This document shows, piece after piece, positions 13,448 through 20,955 of a DNA stretch of 20,967 bases. The stretch lies in assembly GCA_937900565.1 (NCBI GenBank), contig CALCFG010000126.1, positions 1 through 20,967 of the forward strand, written 5' to 3'. The translations under genes and the position numbers were made by a program. The notes under the pieces were generated by a model. That model did not search any database. It was not told the DNA's origin and saw only the letters and a list, made by a program, of their open reading frames with translations. The stretch's first letter is position 1. The number at the start of each line of letters is the position of its first letter. The stretch comes from an uncultured Erysipelotrichaceae bacterium (lineage in GTDB: Bacteria; Bacillota_I; Bacilli_A; Erysipelotrichales; Erysipelotrichaceae).

Positions 13448-14759
13448 ATTAGAAATTAAACGAATGGGAATTAATGGCGAAGGAATTGGCTTTTGGCAAC
13501 AAAAGCCAGTTTTTGTTGAAGGTGCATTAAAAGATGAACTTGTTTTGGTGGATCATATGCAAAGCTTTGGAAAATATTTTAAAGCAGATCTTGTTAAAGT
13601 GATTCAAACCAATCCCAATCGGTGTAATATTGGATGTAAGAAATATCAAGTATGTGGTGGATGCGATTTAATGCATGCAAATTATAACTATCAATTGCAA
13701 TGCAAACAAAATTATTTGGTTGAATCATTGCAAAAATATGCACCAAAAGTTCCCCTTGAACTTGTTGAGCCCATTATTGGTTCAACTTTGAGCTGGGGAT
13801 ATCGCAATCACGCTAAACTATTATTAAAGAAATATAATAATCATTGGCACGCTGGCTTATATCAAAGTGGTAGTAATCACTTTCAAGCCATTGATCATTA
13901 TTGTAAAATTCATGATGATAACATCAATCGATTAATTCAATTGTTATTAGTTGCTTTAGATGAAAGTAATTTAACCAATTATGATCACACTAAAAAAAGC
14001 GGATTACGCGCAGTTGCCATTCGCTATGTAGATGATCAATGTTCGATCACATTGGTTACAGGTAAGGAATCATTAGATAAAGCATGGATCCAACGGTTAG
14101 CTCAATTAACCCATGCTACTGTAATTGCTCAGGTGATGAATACTGCGAAGAATATGGTTAATATCTTGGAGGGTAACATTATTTATTTAACAAAAATGCA
14201 TCATTTAAATGTAAAGATAAATGAATTAACAGTTGCCATTACACCCCAAGCTTTTTTTCAACTCAATACGAGTGGTTTAAATCAAATGATTCAAATTATT
14301 GATCGATATCTGCCAAACTGTTGTTCGTTATTTGAAGGGTATTGTGGTGTTGGATTGCTTTCATTAGCGGTATCCAATAAAATTAAACGAGGTTTGGGCG
14401 TAGAAATTGTGGAGCCAGCGATTGTGGCGGCAAATAAAAATGCACGCAATAATCATATCGATTGCATGCAATATAAAGTGGGCGATAGTGCCAAAGAACT
14501 TAGGTATTATCATCAAAAACATCCAGTTGATGTTGTATTGGTGGATCCACCGCGCAGTGGTCTGGATGACAATATGATTACCACGTTGTTAAAATCGAAT
14601 ATAAAAACCATCATTTATGTTTCATGCAATCCAAGTACATTGGCTAAAAATTTAAGTCAGTTAAATGCTCGATATAAGGTAAAAGCAATTCAACCGCTGG
14701 ATATGTTTCCTCAAACAATGCACGTGGAGACGGTTGTGTTGTTGCAAAATACAAAATAA
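13437..14759 (+). CDS. rlmD: 23S rRNA (uracil-5-)-methyltransferase, RlmD/RumA type
   Basis: This 440-residue enzyme makes 5-methyluridine in RNA using SAM. It has an N-terminal TRAM-like OB domain, then four Fe-S cysteines spaced as in E. coli RumA (Cys67, Cys73, Cys76 in GCKKYQVCGGC, and Cys156 in DHYCKIHD), the SAM motif FEGYCGVGLLSL, DPPRSG, the catalytic Cys397 in VSCNPSTLAKN, and Glu431 in MHVETV as general base. All catalytic parts are intact. Bacillota homologues (RlmCD, YefA) may modify U747 and U1939, so the exact target is open. ATG 13437 overlaps the upstream stop by 11 nt; an in-frame ATG at 13368 would extend into the neighbouring gene and is unlikely. Confidence 0.88.
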   Translation: MKTKLEIKRMGINGEGIGFWQQKPVFVEGALKDELVLVDHMQSFGKYFKADLVKVIQTNPNRCNIGCKKYQVCGGCDLMHANYNYQLQCKQNYLVESLQKYAPKVPLELVEPIIGSTLSWGYRNHAKLLLKKYNNHWHAGLYQSGSNHFQAIDHYCKIHDDNINRLIQLLLVALDESNLTNYDHTKKSGLRAVAIRYVDDQCSITLVTGKESLDKAWIQRLAQLTHATVIAQVMNTAKNMVNILEGNIIYLTKMHHLNVKINELTVAITPQAFFQLNTSGLNQMIQIIDRYLPNCCSLFEGYCGVGLLSLAVSNKIKRGLGVEIVEPAIVAANKNARNNHIDCMQYKVGDSAKELRYYHQKHPVDVVLVDPPRSGLDDNMITTLLKSNIKTIIYVSCNPSTLAKNLSQLNARYKVKAIQPLDMFPQTMHVETVVLLQNTK

Positions 14760-15003
14760 AATTTTGATGTATTTGCTATTATCAATTTGTGACTCATGGA
14801 TTTTATTTTAAATAATTTATTCTAATTTCGTTGAGATATCATGATTGCAATGGAAATGGATTAATAGTAAGAAAGTGATTCAAAATACAGTGCTAGAAAT
14901 TGATGGGTGTCACTATCATTGAATGAAATCATGCAACATTAATCGTCCTTTTTTCAACAATTTAATAATATGGTAATATAGTTAGCAGTGAAAGGACCAA
15001 ACT
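14760..15003. other. Longest intergenic gap (244 nt), no gene seen
   Basis: AT-rich, with no reading frame of note and no convincing terminator after the methyltransferase. Only an imperfect pairing of AAATACAAAAT with ATTTTGATGTATTT occurs near 14749-14774. The last 50 nt hold the promoter and ribosome site of the next gene. I recognise nothing in 14775-14945; AGTGA (14874-14878) and TCACT (14910-14914) could pair but give only a weak structure. Confidence 0.5.
14951..14979 (+). promoter_or_regulatory. Promoter of nnr
   Basis: TTTTCA (14951-14956), 17-nt spacer, extended -10 TGGTAATAT (hexamer 14974-14979). AAAGGA (14991-14996) is the ribosome site, 7 nt before the ATG. Confidence 0.5.
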
Positions 15004-16500
15004 ATGAAAGGTGTTTATACATGTGAACAATGCCACTTAATGGATCAAAAAATGGCGGATTTATTCAATTACAGTGGTTATCAATTAATGGAAAGAGCAG
15101 TCAAAGGAATCGAAAGTGTTGTGAGTGCTCAATTGGATAATAAAAAAATACTGATTGTTTGTGGTCCAGGGAATAATGGTGGTGATGGATTTGCATTGTC
15201 ACGTCTTTTAATGAATAAATATTATGATGCCTCTGTATTAAATGCGAATCCATTGATGTATAAAAGTAGTGAACATACGCAATTATTTTTTCGTCAAGCA
15301 AAACATGAAGGTGTCAGTTTTGTTGACTCTACAGTTGATTTTTCTCAATATGATGTTATTTTTGATTGCTTGTTTGGTACGGGATTAGATCGAGAATTGG
15401 AAGAACCGTATGTTGGATTGGTTAAACGGATTAATGAAAGCGATGCTTATGTTATTGCCGTGGATATTCCCAGTGGTTTAAATGGGGATGGTTTATTTAA
15501 ATCCAGCGAGGTAGTTCGTGCGAATAAAACAGTGACTATCGGATGCTTAAAGCCATGTATGATTAATGGATCGTATCGTGCTTATTGTGGTGAATTGTGC
15601 ATTACGAATTTCTATGATGCCAAGGTGCATCCAAACATGCATGAGGCGGTCGTTGTTGACCGTTATGATTTAAAGAAGTTTTTACCAAAAAGAAAAATTC
15701 AATCCAATAAATCAACATATGGTAAAGGTTTGTTTATTGGCGGAAGTAAACGCATGCCTGGAGCAATTACTTTAAGTTTAAAAAGTGCCTTACGTTCTGG
15801 ATTGGGGATGACTAGTGCAATGATTCCCGAAGATATTTATTCTATATTAGCTTTGCAACTCAATGAAGTGATGTATATTCCTAAGGCAAGTGATGGCTTA
15901 GGCTTTATGGATGATAATTTAGCGTTAGATGAGTTAAGTACATATGATGTAATTTGTATTGGCAATGGTTTAGGTAAAGGGCAAGGGTGTCAAAACTTTA
16001 TTAAACAAGTGTTATTATCCGATCGACCGGTTGTAGTGGATGGGGATGGTATTGGTTTAGTGGCGAAAGAATTGTGGCTATTGGAACGTCCTGTATTAAC
16101 AATATTAACGCCACATGTTAAAGAGATGAGTGATCTTTGTGGGGAAAGCGTTGAAGCAATCCATGATCACCCGTTTGAAGTGTTGGATGCATTTCATCAA
16201 AAGTACCCAACTACGTTAGTATTATTAAAAGATGATGTTATGATGGTTGCAGACGGCAGTGAACATGTGATCATTGATTTAGGTAATAATGCCCTAGCAA
16301 AAGGTGGCAGTGGCGACGTGTTGGCAGGACTTGTTACCAGTTTCTTTGGGCAATGCAATAATGCCCATCAAGCGGCCATTACTGCGAGTATGGTGCTTGG
16401 GTTAGCTGCGCGTAAAGCTGTGGAAAAGTTAGGCTATTATTCTGTTTGCAGTAATGATGTTATCAATAGCATTGCGGATGTATTAAAAAATTATAGTTAA
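15004..16500 (+). CDS. nnr: Bifunctional NAD(P)HX epimerase / ADP-dependent dehydratase
   Basis: This 498-residue fusion repairs hydrated NADH and NADPH, which form spontaneously or by glyceraldehyde-3-phosphate dehydrogenase side reaction. The N-terminal YjeF_N domain (1 to about 215) epimerises R- to S-NAD(P)HX and shows CGPGNNGGDGFALSRLL (52-68) and VDIPSGLNGDG. The C-terminal ribokinase-like domain (about 230-498) dehydrates S-NAD(P)HX with ADP and shows KSTYGKGLFIGGSKRMPGA, TPHVKEMSDL and AKGGSGDVLAG (about 433-443) with the catalytic Asp. Both domains look complete. It precedes upp, which has its own promoter. Confidence 0.94.
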   Translation: MKGVYTCEQCHLMDQKMADLFNYSGYQLMERAVKGIESVVSAQLDNKKILIVCGPGNNGGDGFALSRLLMNKYYDASVLNANPLMYKSSEHTQLFFRQAKHEGVSFVDSTVDFSQYDVIFDCLFGTGLDRELEEPYVGLVKRINESDAYVIAVDIPSGLNGDGLFKSSEVVRANKTVTIGCLKPCMINGSYRAYCGELCITNFYDAKVHPNMHEAVVVDRYDLKKFLPKRKIQSNKSTYGKGLFIGGSKRMPGAITLSLKSALRSGLGMTSAMIPEDIYSILALQLNEVMYIPKASDGLGFMDDNLALDELSTYDVICIGNGLGKGQGCQNFIKQVLLSDRPVVVDGDGIGLVAKELWLLERPVLTILTPHVKEMSDLCGESVEAIHDHPFEVLDAFHQKYPTTLVLLKDDVMMVADGSEHVIIDLGNNALAKGGSGDVLAGLVTSFFGQCNNAHQAAITASMVLGLAARKAVEKLGYYSVCSNDVINSIADVLKNYS

Positions 16501-16514
16501 GTGCGTGAAAACCA

Positions 16515-16542
16515 TTGTTTAACCAAAATTTAATGATAAAAT
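16515..16542 (+). promoter_or_regulatory. Promoter of upp
   Basis: TTGTTT (16515-16520), 16-nt spacer, extended -10 TGATAAAAT (hexamer 16537-16542). The leader to ATG 16566 is only about 16 nt and contains AGGAG (16554-16558). No PyrR-type attenuator or riboswitch fits in this space. Confidence 0.6.
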
Positions 16543-16565
16543 ACTAAAAAATTAGGAGAAATAAA

Positions 16566-17192
16566 ATGTTACATATTTTGAAACACCCTTTAATTACGCA
16601 TAAGTTGACGAATATGCGTAAAGTGAGTACAGGAACGAAAGATTTTAAACAAAATTTGGATGAGATTGCCGGATTGATGGCTTATGAAATTTGTAAAGAG
16701 TTGCCTTTAAAAGATGTCAATATTGAAACACCGATTCAACCAATGGTTGCACAAGAATTGGATTGTGAAATCGTTTTAATTCCTATATTAAGAGCGGGTT
16801 TGGGTTTGGTAAATGGAATTAATAACTTGATCCCAACAGCTAAAGTAGGATTTATTGGATTGTATCGTGATGAAGAAACATTGGAACCTCATGAATATTT
16901 TGCAAAATTCCCAGATACGATGGTTTGGGATAATACGGTCAATTTATTATTGGACCCTATGTTAGCAACTGGTGGGAGTGCGATTGCAGCAATTGATATG
17001 ATTAAAAAAAGAGGTGCAAAAAATATTAAACTTTGTTGTTTGGTTGGGGCACCTGAAGGTGCAAAAGCTGTCATGGACGCACATCCAGACGTGGATATTT
17101 ATTTGGCTGCAATGGATGAAAAGTTAAATGAAAAAGGATATATCGTACCAGGTTTGGGTGATGCTGGCGATCGTATCTTTGGTACTAAATAG
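16566..17192 (+). CDS. upp: Uracil phosphoribosyltransferase
   Basis: Upp converts uracil and PRPP to UMP in pyrimidine salvage. The 208-residue protein matches the family throughout: HPLITHKLTNMR near the start, LIPILRAGLGLVNGI, the PRPP-binding LLDPMLATGGSA (about 128-139), CCLVGAPEG, and GYIVPGLGDAGDRIFGTK at the C-terminus. Its strong AGGAG ribosome site supports the ATG. It is followed 2 nt later by the DUF1146 gene, presumably co-transcribed. Confidence 0.97.
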   Translation: MLHILKHPLITHKLTNMRKVSTGTKDFKQNLDEIAGLMAYEICKELPLKDVNIETPIQPMVAQELDCEIVLIPILRAGLGLVNGINNLIPTAKVGFIGLYRDEETLEPHEYFAKFPDTMVWDNTVNLLLDPMLATGGSAIAAIDMIKKRGAKNIKLCCLVGAPEGAKAVMDAHPDVDIYLAAMDEKLNEKGYIVPGLGDAGDRIFGTK

Positions 17193-17194
17193 AT

Positions 17195-17404
17195 ATGGAT
17201 TATCAAGTTGTCCGTATTCTTGAAATTATATTAAAACTAATCTTTTTTGGATTAAGTTTCTATTCATTGCAATGCTTACGCATTGATGTATTTAAAAAAG
17301 GATTTGTTTTACAAATTCAATTATTTTATATCTTTGTATCCATGGCGCTTGCACAGTTGTGCACTGATTTTTTAATGTCATTGTGGATTCAATATATTCA
17401 ATAA
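17195..17404 (+). CDS. DUF1146 (YwzB-type) small membrane protein
   Basis: 69 residues with two predicted transmembrane helices (about 10-28 and 40-62) separated by the basic CLRIDVFKKGFVLQIQLFY. The pattern of a helix, a short R-L/I-x-x-x-F-K-K-x-x-V-x-Q-x-Q-L-x-Y motif and a second helix is that of the DUF1146/YwzB family, which occurs near upp and ATP synthase genes in Bacillota and has no known function. It starts 2 nt after upp, with no strong ribosome site of its own. Its stop codon touches the terminator stem. Confidence 0.75.
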   Translation: MDYQVVRILEIILKLIFFGLSFYSLQCLRIDVFKKGFVLQIQLFYIFVSMALAQLCTDFLMSLWIQYIQ

Positions 17405-17427
17405 CTCGCATTTATGCGAGTTTTTTT
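17404..17427 (+). terminator. Rho-independent terminator of upp operon
   Basis: ACTCGCA (17404-17410), loop TTTA, TGCGAGT (17415-17421), then T7 to 17427. A classic terminator. Confidence 0.92.
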
Positions 17428-17441
17428 GGTGTTAAAGAAAC

Positions 17442-17470
17442 TTGTGTAATTGTTCATGACAATTTATTAT
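17442..17470 (+). promoter_or_regulatory. Putative promoter of the GGDEF-EAL gene, close to its start codon
   Basis: TTGTGT (17442-17447), 17-nt spacer, TATTAT (17465-17470), then 8 nt to ATG 17479. It lies wholly between the upp terminator and the gene. Confidence 0.42.
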
Positions 17471-17478
17471 TTAATTGT

Positions 17479-20166
17479 ATGAAGAATACGCATTGCCGAA
17501 AAAAAGATAACTCAATTTGGATATTGGTGATTTTATGTTGTTTCGCGCTGGTTAGTGTTGTGGGTGCTTTTAAAATAAATTACGATAAAGTACATCAACT
17601 CATACTAAATAATGAAGTGGAACAGCTGAGTTTTACTACGCGTTATTTAAGTCGTTTATTGGAGCGGGAAATAGAAAGCCAAGTAGACTTGTTAATGAGT
17701 AAAGCAAAGGTATTTACGTATTATCAAAAGGAAGATATCAATGGTGTTGTTGGACGGTTGGAATCTTATCAACGTGAGATGAATTACCATATAATAGGTT
17801 TATCGGATTTGCAAGGTGCTGTTATTGATGGGAATGGGAATCAATATCGGCTAAAGGATGATGAATTATTGCAAACAGTAACGAATGGCGATAATTATAT
17901 TGCGAATGTTTTGGAAGATTATGATTGCATGATGATTGCAGTTCCGATTTATGATAATTCAAATAATATAATTGGTGTATTATGGGGACATTTTCAAATT
18001 GAAGATTTAAGTAATCGTATTGAATTAGATGAACAATCGTGTCGGTATTTCCAAATTGTGGATGATTCTGGAAATTACATTATTGATTCAAATAATCCGT
18101 ATTCATTGCAAAAAGGTGAAAATGTCTGGAAAGAATTGAACCGTTACGAGTTATCGGATGGCGTAACGGTGGCGTCCATTGTTGAAAATTTCGAACAAAA
18201 TAAAACCGGACAATTTCATTTTAATTATGATGGGGAAGGGCGTTATGTATATTATCAACCCTTAGGAATACATCATTGGTACGTATTTTCTGTTGTATTA
18301 GAATCAGATATTACGGATTATATAGGAAATGTTGAAACAACCTATAATCAATTAATTGTATGGATATTGGTATGCATTGTTATAGTTATGGTACTTGTTG
18401 GCCGTTTAGTTTATCAAGCGGTAAGTTATATTCGTAAGCAAAAACAAACATTGGAAGCTAAAAATGCCTTGTTAAATATGACATTACGGCATACGAATGA
18501 TATCCCGTTTGCAATTGATTTAAATAAGGGTGAAATAAGCTTTTATGATGTTATTGGTAAACATGATGATATTACCGTGAGTGTGGCAAAGGTAAGTCCA
18601 AATTATATTTTACAAAAAGGACTCATCGATGCTAACTATTTACCGAATTATCAACAGATATGTGAAAATATAAAAGCTTTAAAACCTTCACCATTAATGC
18701 CGATACGGTTTAAATTTTCACATATGTGGGACGTAAAACAAATTTATTACAAGATCTTGGATGAAAATAAAATTGTAGGATGTTTAGAAGACTACAATGA
18801 GTTGGCTCAACAACGCGAATATTTAGAAGAAATTCGCGAAAAAAGTCAACGAGATGCGTTAACTGCGTTGTATAACCGTGAATATTTTAAACAATTTGTA
18901 ACTAATAAACTATCTGGTCTTAAGGATAATCCAACGGATTTATTTAATGCTTTATTTATTGTTGATTTAGATAATTTTAAACAAGCAAACGATACGATGG
19001 GCCATTATGTTGGCGATCAGATATTGCAAGATATATCAACCCGTATGTTAAAAAGTGTGAGCAGCAAAGATATATGTGCGCGCTTAGGTGGAGATGAGTT
19101 TGTTATATTCGCAGTGGATGTACCGAATTTAATGGTAATTCAAGACATTTCCAATCGTTTAAATGAAGCTTTATTGCTCCATGTGGGAGAAGGAGTTAAT
19201 GCAATAAATATCACGGTATCAATAGGCGTTGCTGTATGTCAAAATTACGTTACTTTTGATCAATTATATGAAGTGGCAGATAAAGCATTGTATAAAGTGA
19301 AAAGGAATGGAAAACATAGCTATCATATTGATAGTGCGTTGATTGATCCAAAACTATTGGGCAATGTTGATCTGAATCATACACGTTGGATAAAGAAAGA
19401 ATTTGATAATGCACTTAAAACAAATCAAATTGAAATTGTATGGCAACCTATTGTTAATCTAATTGATTCGCATAAGATACATGTAGAAGCATTGACACGT
19501 TGGCATCATCCGGAGTATGGACTCGTTATGCCAAGCCAATACATTCCGTATTTAGAGTCTCATCAATTAATTGATAGTTTGGATACTTATGTTTTTGAAA
19601 AAGTATGTCAACAAATGAATGTTTGGCAATCAGAGATGACGAAGGATGTTTGTGTTTGTGTCAATATTTCCAGAGAACATATTAAATATCATGGTCAGCA
19701 GATATGTGCTAAATTTACAACAATAGCAAATCGTTATGGTGTTAAACCAAAGCAGATACTATTGGAAATAACGGAAAATACGATGTTTGATTTAGAAGAA
19801 ATTTCTCAAGCAAAACAAATTGTCAATGATTTAAAGGATGCCGGGTTTGCCGTTGGTTTGGATGATTTCGGTTTTGGTTATTCGGCGTTAAGTATTTTAA
19901 ATGAATTGGCCATTGATGTTTTAAAATTAGATAAAAGCTTTTTTAAAGTAAGTAATCAACGATCACGTTTAATTGTTGAAAATATGATTCATTTAGCACA
20001 CCAATTAAATATTGAAGTGGTAGCTGAGGGTGTTGAAACAGTTGAGCTTTTCGAGTATTTGAAAAATATGCACTGTGACTATGTGCAAGGCTATGTTATT
20101 GCTAAGCCACTTTCTTTAAATGATTTTAATCATTGGTTAAAATCACAAAACCTGCAAAAAAGATAA
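17479..20166 (+). CDS. Membrane-bound hybrid GGDEF-EAL cyclic-di-GMP enzyme
   Basis: 895 residues from ATG 17479. Two transmembrane helices (about 14-31 and 291-313) flank an extracytoplasmic sensor domain of about 260 residues that looks Cache-like (RYFQIVDDSGNYIIDSN, YVYYQPLGIHHWYVFSVV). A PAS-like linker follows (about 330-450). The GGDEF domain (about 455-610) has an intact RLGGDEF at 535-541, but the upstream product-inhibition site reads SSKD instead of RxxD. The EAL domain (about 640-885) has VEALTRW (Glu670), VNIS, EITENT, GLDDFGFGYSAL, VLKLDKSFF, VVAEGVET and YVQGY, the complete metal and catalytic set. It could therefore make and break c-di-GMP. In-frame ATG 17383 would overlap the previous gene and its terminator and is rejected. 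No ribosome site precedes ATG 17479. Confidence 0.9.
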   Translation: MKNTHCRKKDNSIWILVILCCFALVSVVGAFKINYDKVHQLILNNEVEQLSFTTRYLSRLLEREIESQVDLLMSKAKVFTYYQKEDINGVVGRLESYQREMNYHIIGLSDLQGAVIDGNGNQYRLKDDELLQTVTNGDNYIANVLEDYDCMMIAVPIYDNSNNIIGVLWGHFQIEDLSNRIELDEQSCRYFQIVDDSGNYIIDSNNPYSLQKGENVWKELNRYELSDGVTVASIVENFEQNKTGQFHFNYDGEGRYVYYQPLGIHHWYVFSVVLESDITDYIGNVETTYNQLIVWILVCIVIVMVLVGRLVYQAVSYIRKQKQTLEAKNALLNMTLRHTNDIPFAIDLNKGEISFYDVIGKHDDITVSVAKVSPNYILQKGLIDANYLPNYQQICENIKALKPSPLMPIRFKFSHMWDVKQIYYKILDENKIVGCLEDYNELAQQREYLEEIREKSQRDALTALYNREYFKQFVTNKLSGLKDNPTDLFNALFIVDLDNFKQANDTMGHYVGDQILQDISTRMLKSVSSKDICARLGGDEFVIFAVDVPNLMVIQDISNRLNEALLLHVGEGVNAINITVSIGVAVCQNYVTFDQLYEVADKALYKVKRNGKHSYHIDSALIDPKLLGNVDLNHTRWIKKEFDNALKTNQIEIVWQPIVNLIDSHKIHVEALTRWHHPEYGLVMPSQYIPYLESHQLIDSLDTYVFEKVCQQMNVWQSEMTKDVCVCVNISREHIKYHGQQICAKFTTIANRYGVKPKQILLEITENTMFDLEEISQAKQIVNDLKDAGFAVGLDDFGFGYSALSILNELAIDVLKLDKSFFKVSNQRSRLIVENMIHLAHQLNIEVVAEGVETVELFEYLKNMHCDYVQGYVIAKPLSLNDFNHWLKSQNLQKR

Positions 20167-20192
20167 AAGCATCAGATGATGCTTTTATTTTT
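20163..20192 (+). terminator. Rho-independent terminator of the GGDEF-EAL gene
   Basis: AAAAGCATC (20165-20173) pairs with GATGCTTTT (20178-20186), flanked by AT pairs and followed by ATTTTTA. The stop codon (20164-20166) is inside the stem. Confidence 0.88.
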
Positions 20193-20196
20193 AATA

Positions 20197-20244
20197 AACA
20201 GTATAAAACAGTTGACAAGTGTTTATACTGTTATATACTGTTTA
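20197..20244. promoter_or_regulatory. Operator with three AACAGTATA-type sites over the gntR promoter
   Basis: AACAGTATAAA (20197-20207) and TTTATACTGTT (20222-20232) are an exact 11-bp inverted repeat 14 bp apart. A third copy, TATACTGTT (20234-20242), follows directly. Together they bracket the -35 and cover the -10, the layout expected for autorepression by the YtrA-type GntR protein just downstream. Confidence 0.7.
20212..20239 (+). promoter_or_regulatory. Consensus promoter of gntR-ABC operon
   Basis: TTGACA (20212-20217, perfect), 16-nt spacer, TATACT (20234-20239). GGAGG (20246-20250) follows as ribosome site for ATG 20258. This is one of the best sigma-A promoters in the window. Confidence 0.78.
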
Positions 20245-20257
20245 TGGAGGCTGAAAG

Positions 20258-20638
20258 ATGAAGTTAATAATCAATCATTCCAGTATGGTTCCAATTTACG
20301 AACAAATTGTTAATCAGATCAAAAAAGGAATATTAAACAAAGAGTTAAAAGAAAATGATAGTTTACCAAGTGTTAGGAGTTTAGCTAACGAGTGCAAGAT
20401 AAGTGCGCTAACGGTGAAAAAAGCCTATGATGCATTGGAATCAGCAGGCTTAATTGCCACAGTACATGGTAAAGGAAGTTACATTAGTGCTACGAATCAG
20501 CTACTTTTAAAAGAAGAAAGTCAAAAGGAAATTGAGGCAGCGTTATTAACAACGATTCATAAAGCACAACAATTTGGGATTGATAAGGAGTCTCTAATGA
20601 ATACGTTTAGTTTATTGGCGGAGGAAATTTATGATTAA
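20258..20638 (+). CDS. GntR-family repressor, YtrA subfamily
   Basis: At 126 residues this is a short GntR protein of the YtrA type, with no large effector domain. The N-terminal winged helix-turn-helix runs from about residue 8 to 80: PIYEQIVNQIKKGILNKEL, DSLPSVRSLANECKISALTVKKAYDALESAGLI and TVHGKGSYI. A C-terminal dimerisation helix pair of about 40 residues follows (EIEAALLTTIHKAQQFGI). The YtrA subfamily usually represses itself and a co-encoded ABC transporter in response to cell-envelope or antibiotic stress. The next gene is an ABC ATPase overlapping it by 8 nt, and the operator lies in its promoter. Confidence 0.9.
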   Translation: MKLIINHSSMVPIYEQIVNQIKKGILNKELKENDSLPSVRSLANECKISALTVKKAYDALESAGLIATVHGKGSYISATNQLLLKEESQKEIEAALLTTIHKAQQFGIDKESLMNTFSLLAEEIYD

Positions 20639-20945
20639 GTGCAGTAATGTTACGAAACAATATAGTGATTTTACAATGAATGTGAGTTGCGAAATCAAAC
20701 AAGGTTTGATTACAGGATTGATTGGACGAAATGGCGCTGGGAAAAGTACGTTGTTTAAGGCAATGTTGGGACTCATTCATATCGATTCAGGTGAAATTCG
20801 TTACTCGAGTCAATTGATGGATGAAAAACATTCAATTAACCATGAAATGATTGGGTGTGTTTTGACGGATGCATTTTTTAATCAATATTTATCAGCGAAA
20901 GATATTAAAGGAATGGCTATGTCACAACAAACAGTTGATAAATAG
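20631..20945 (+). CDS. ABC transporter ATP-binding protein, truncated (possible pseudogene)
   Basis: The 104 residues hold only the first third of an ABC ATPase: the beta subdomain (MIKCSNVTKQYSDF), Walker A GLIGRNGAGKSTLFKAML (about 32-49) and LIHIDSGEIRY. The Q-loop region reads IGCVLTDAFFNQYLSAKDIKG. It then ends at TAG 20943-20945, before any LSGGQ signature, Walker B or H-loop; typical members have 220-300 residues. A second in-frame TAG at 20955 excludes simple readthrough. GGAGG (20620-20624) gives a good start. As written it cannot be an active ATPase. Either a frameshift or deletion broke it, or the sequence has an error; only 22 nt follow in the window. The intact homologue would power a YtrA-linked exporter. 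Confidence 0.72.
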   Translation: MIKCSNVTKQYSDFTMNVSCEIKQGLITGLIGRNGAGKSTLFKAMLGLIHIDSGEIRYSSQLMDEKHSINHEMIGCVLTDAFFNQYLSAKDIKGMAMSQQTVDK

Positions 20946-20955
20946 CCATTTTTAT
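20912..20955 (+). terminator. Possible terminator-like hairpin at the end of the truncated ABC gene
   Basis: AATGGCTAT (20912-20920) is an exact inverted repeat of ATAGCCATT (20942-20950), with a 21-nt loop, followed by TTTAT. The stop codon is within the second arm. The loop is long and the T-run short, so function is uncertain. Confidence 0.35.

Noticed and set aside
16501..16565. Pyrimidine-responsive attenuator ahead of upp
   Set aside because: The leader after the predicted start is about 16 nt and cannot form PyrR-type alternative hairpins.
17383..17478. ATG at 17383 as start of the GGDEF-EAL gene
   Set aside because: It overlaps the DUF1146 gene and runs through a strong terminator. 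The transmembrane region begins properly from ATG 17479.
17428..17478. c-di-GMP riboswitch before the GGDEF-EAL gene
   Set aside because: The gap is about 50 nt and contains the promoter, too short for an aptamer, and no GEMM core sequence is seen.
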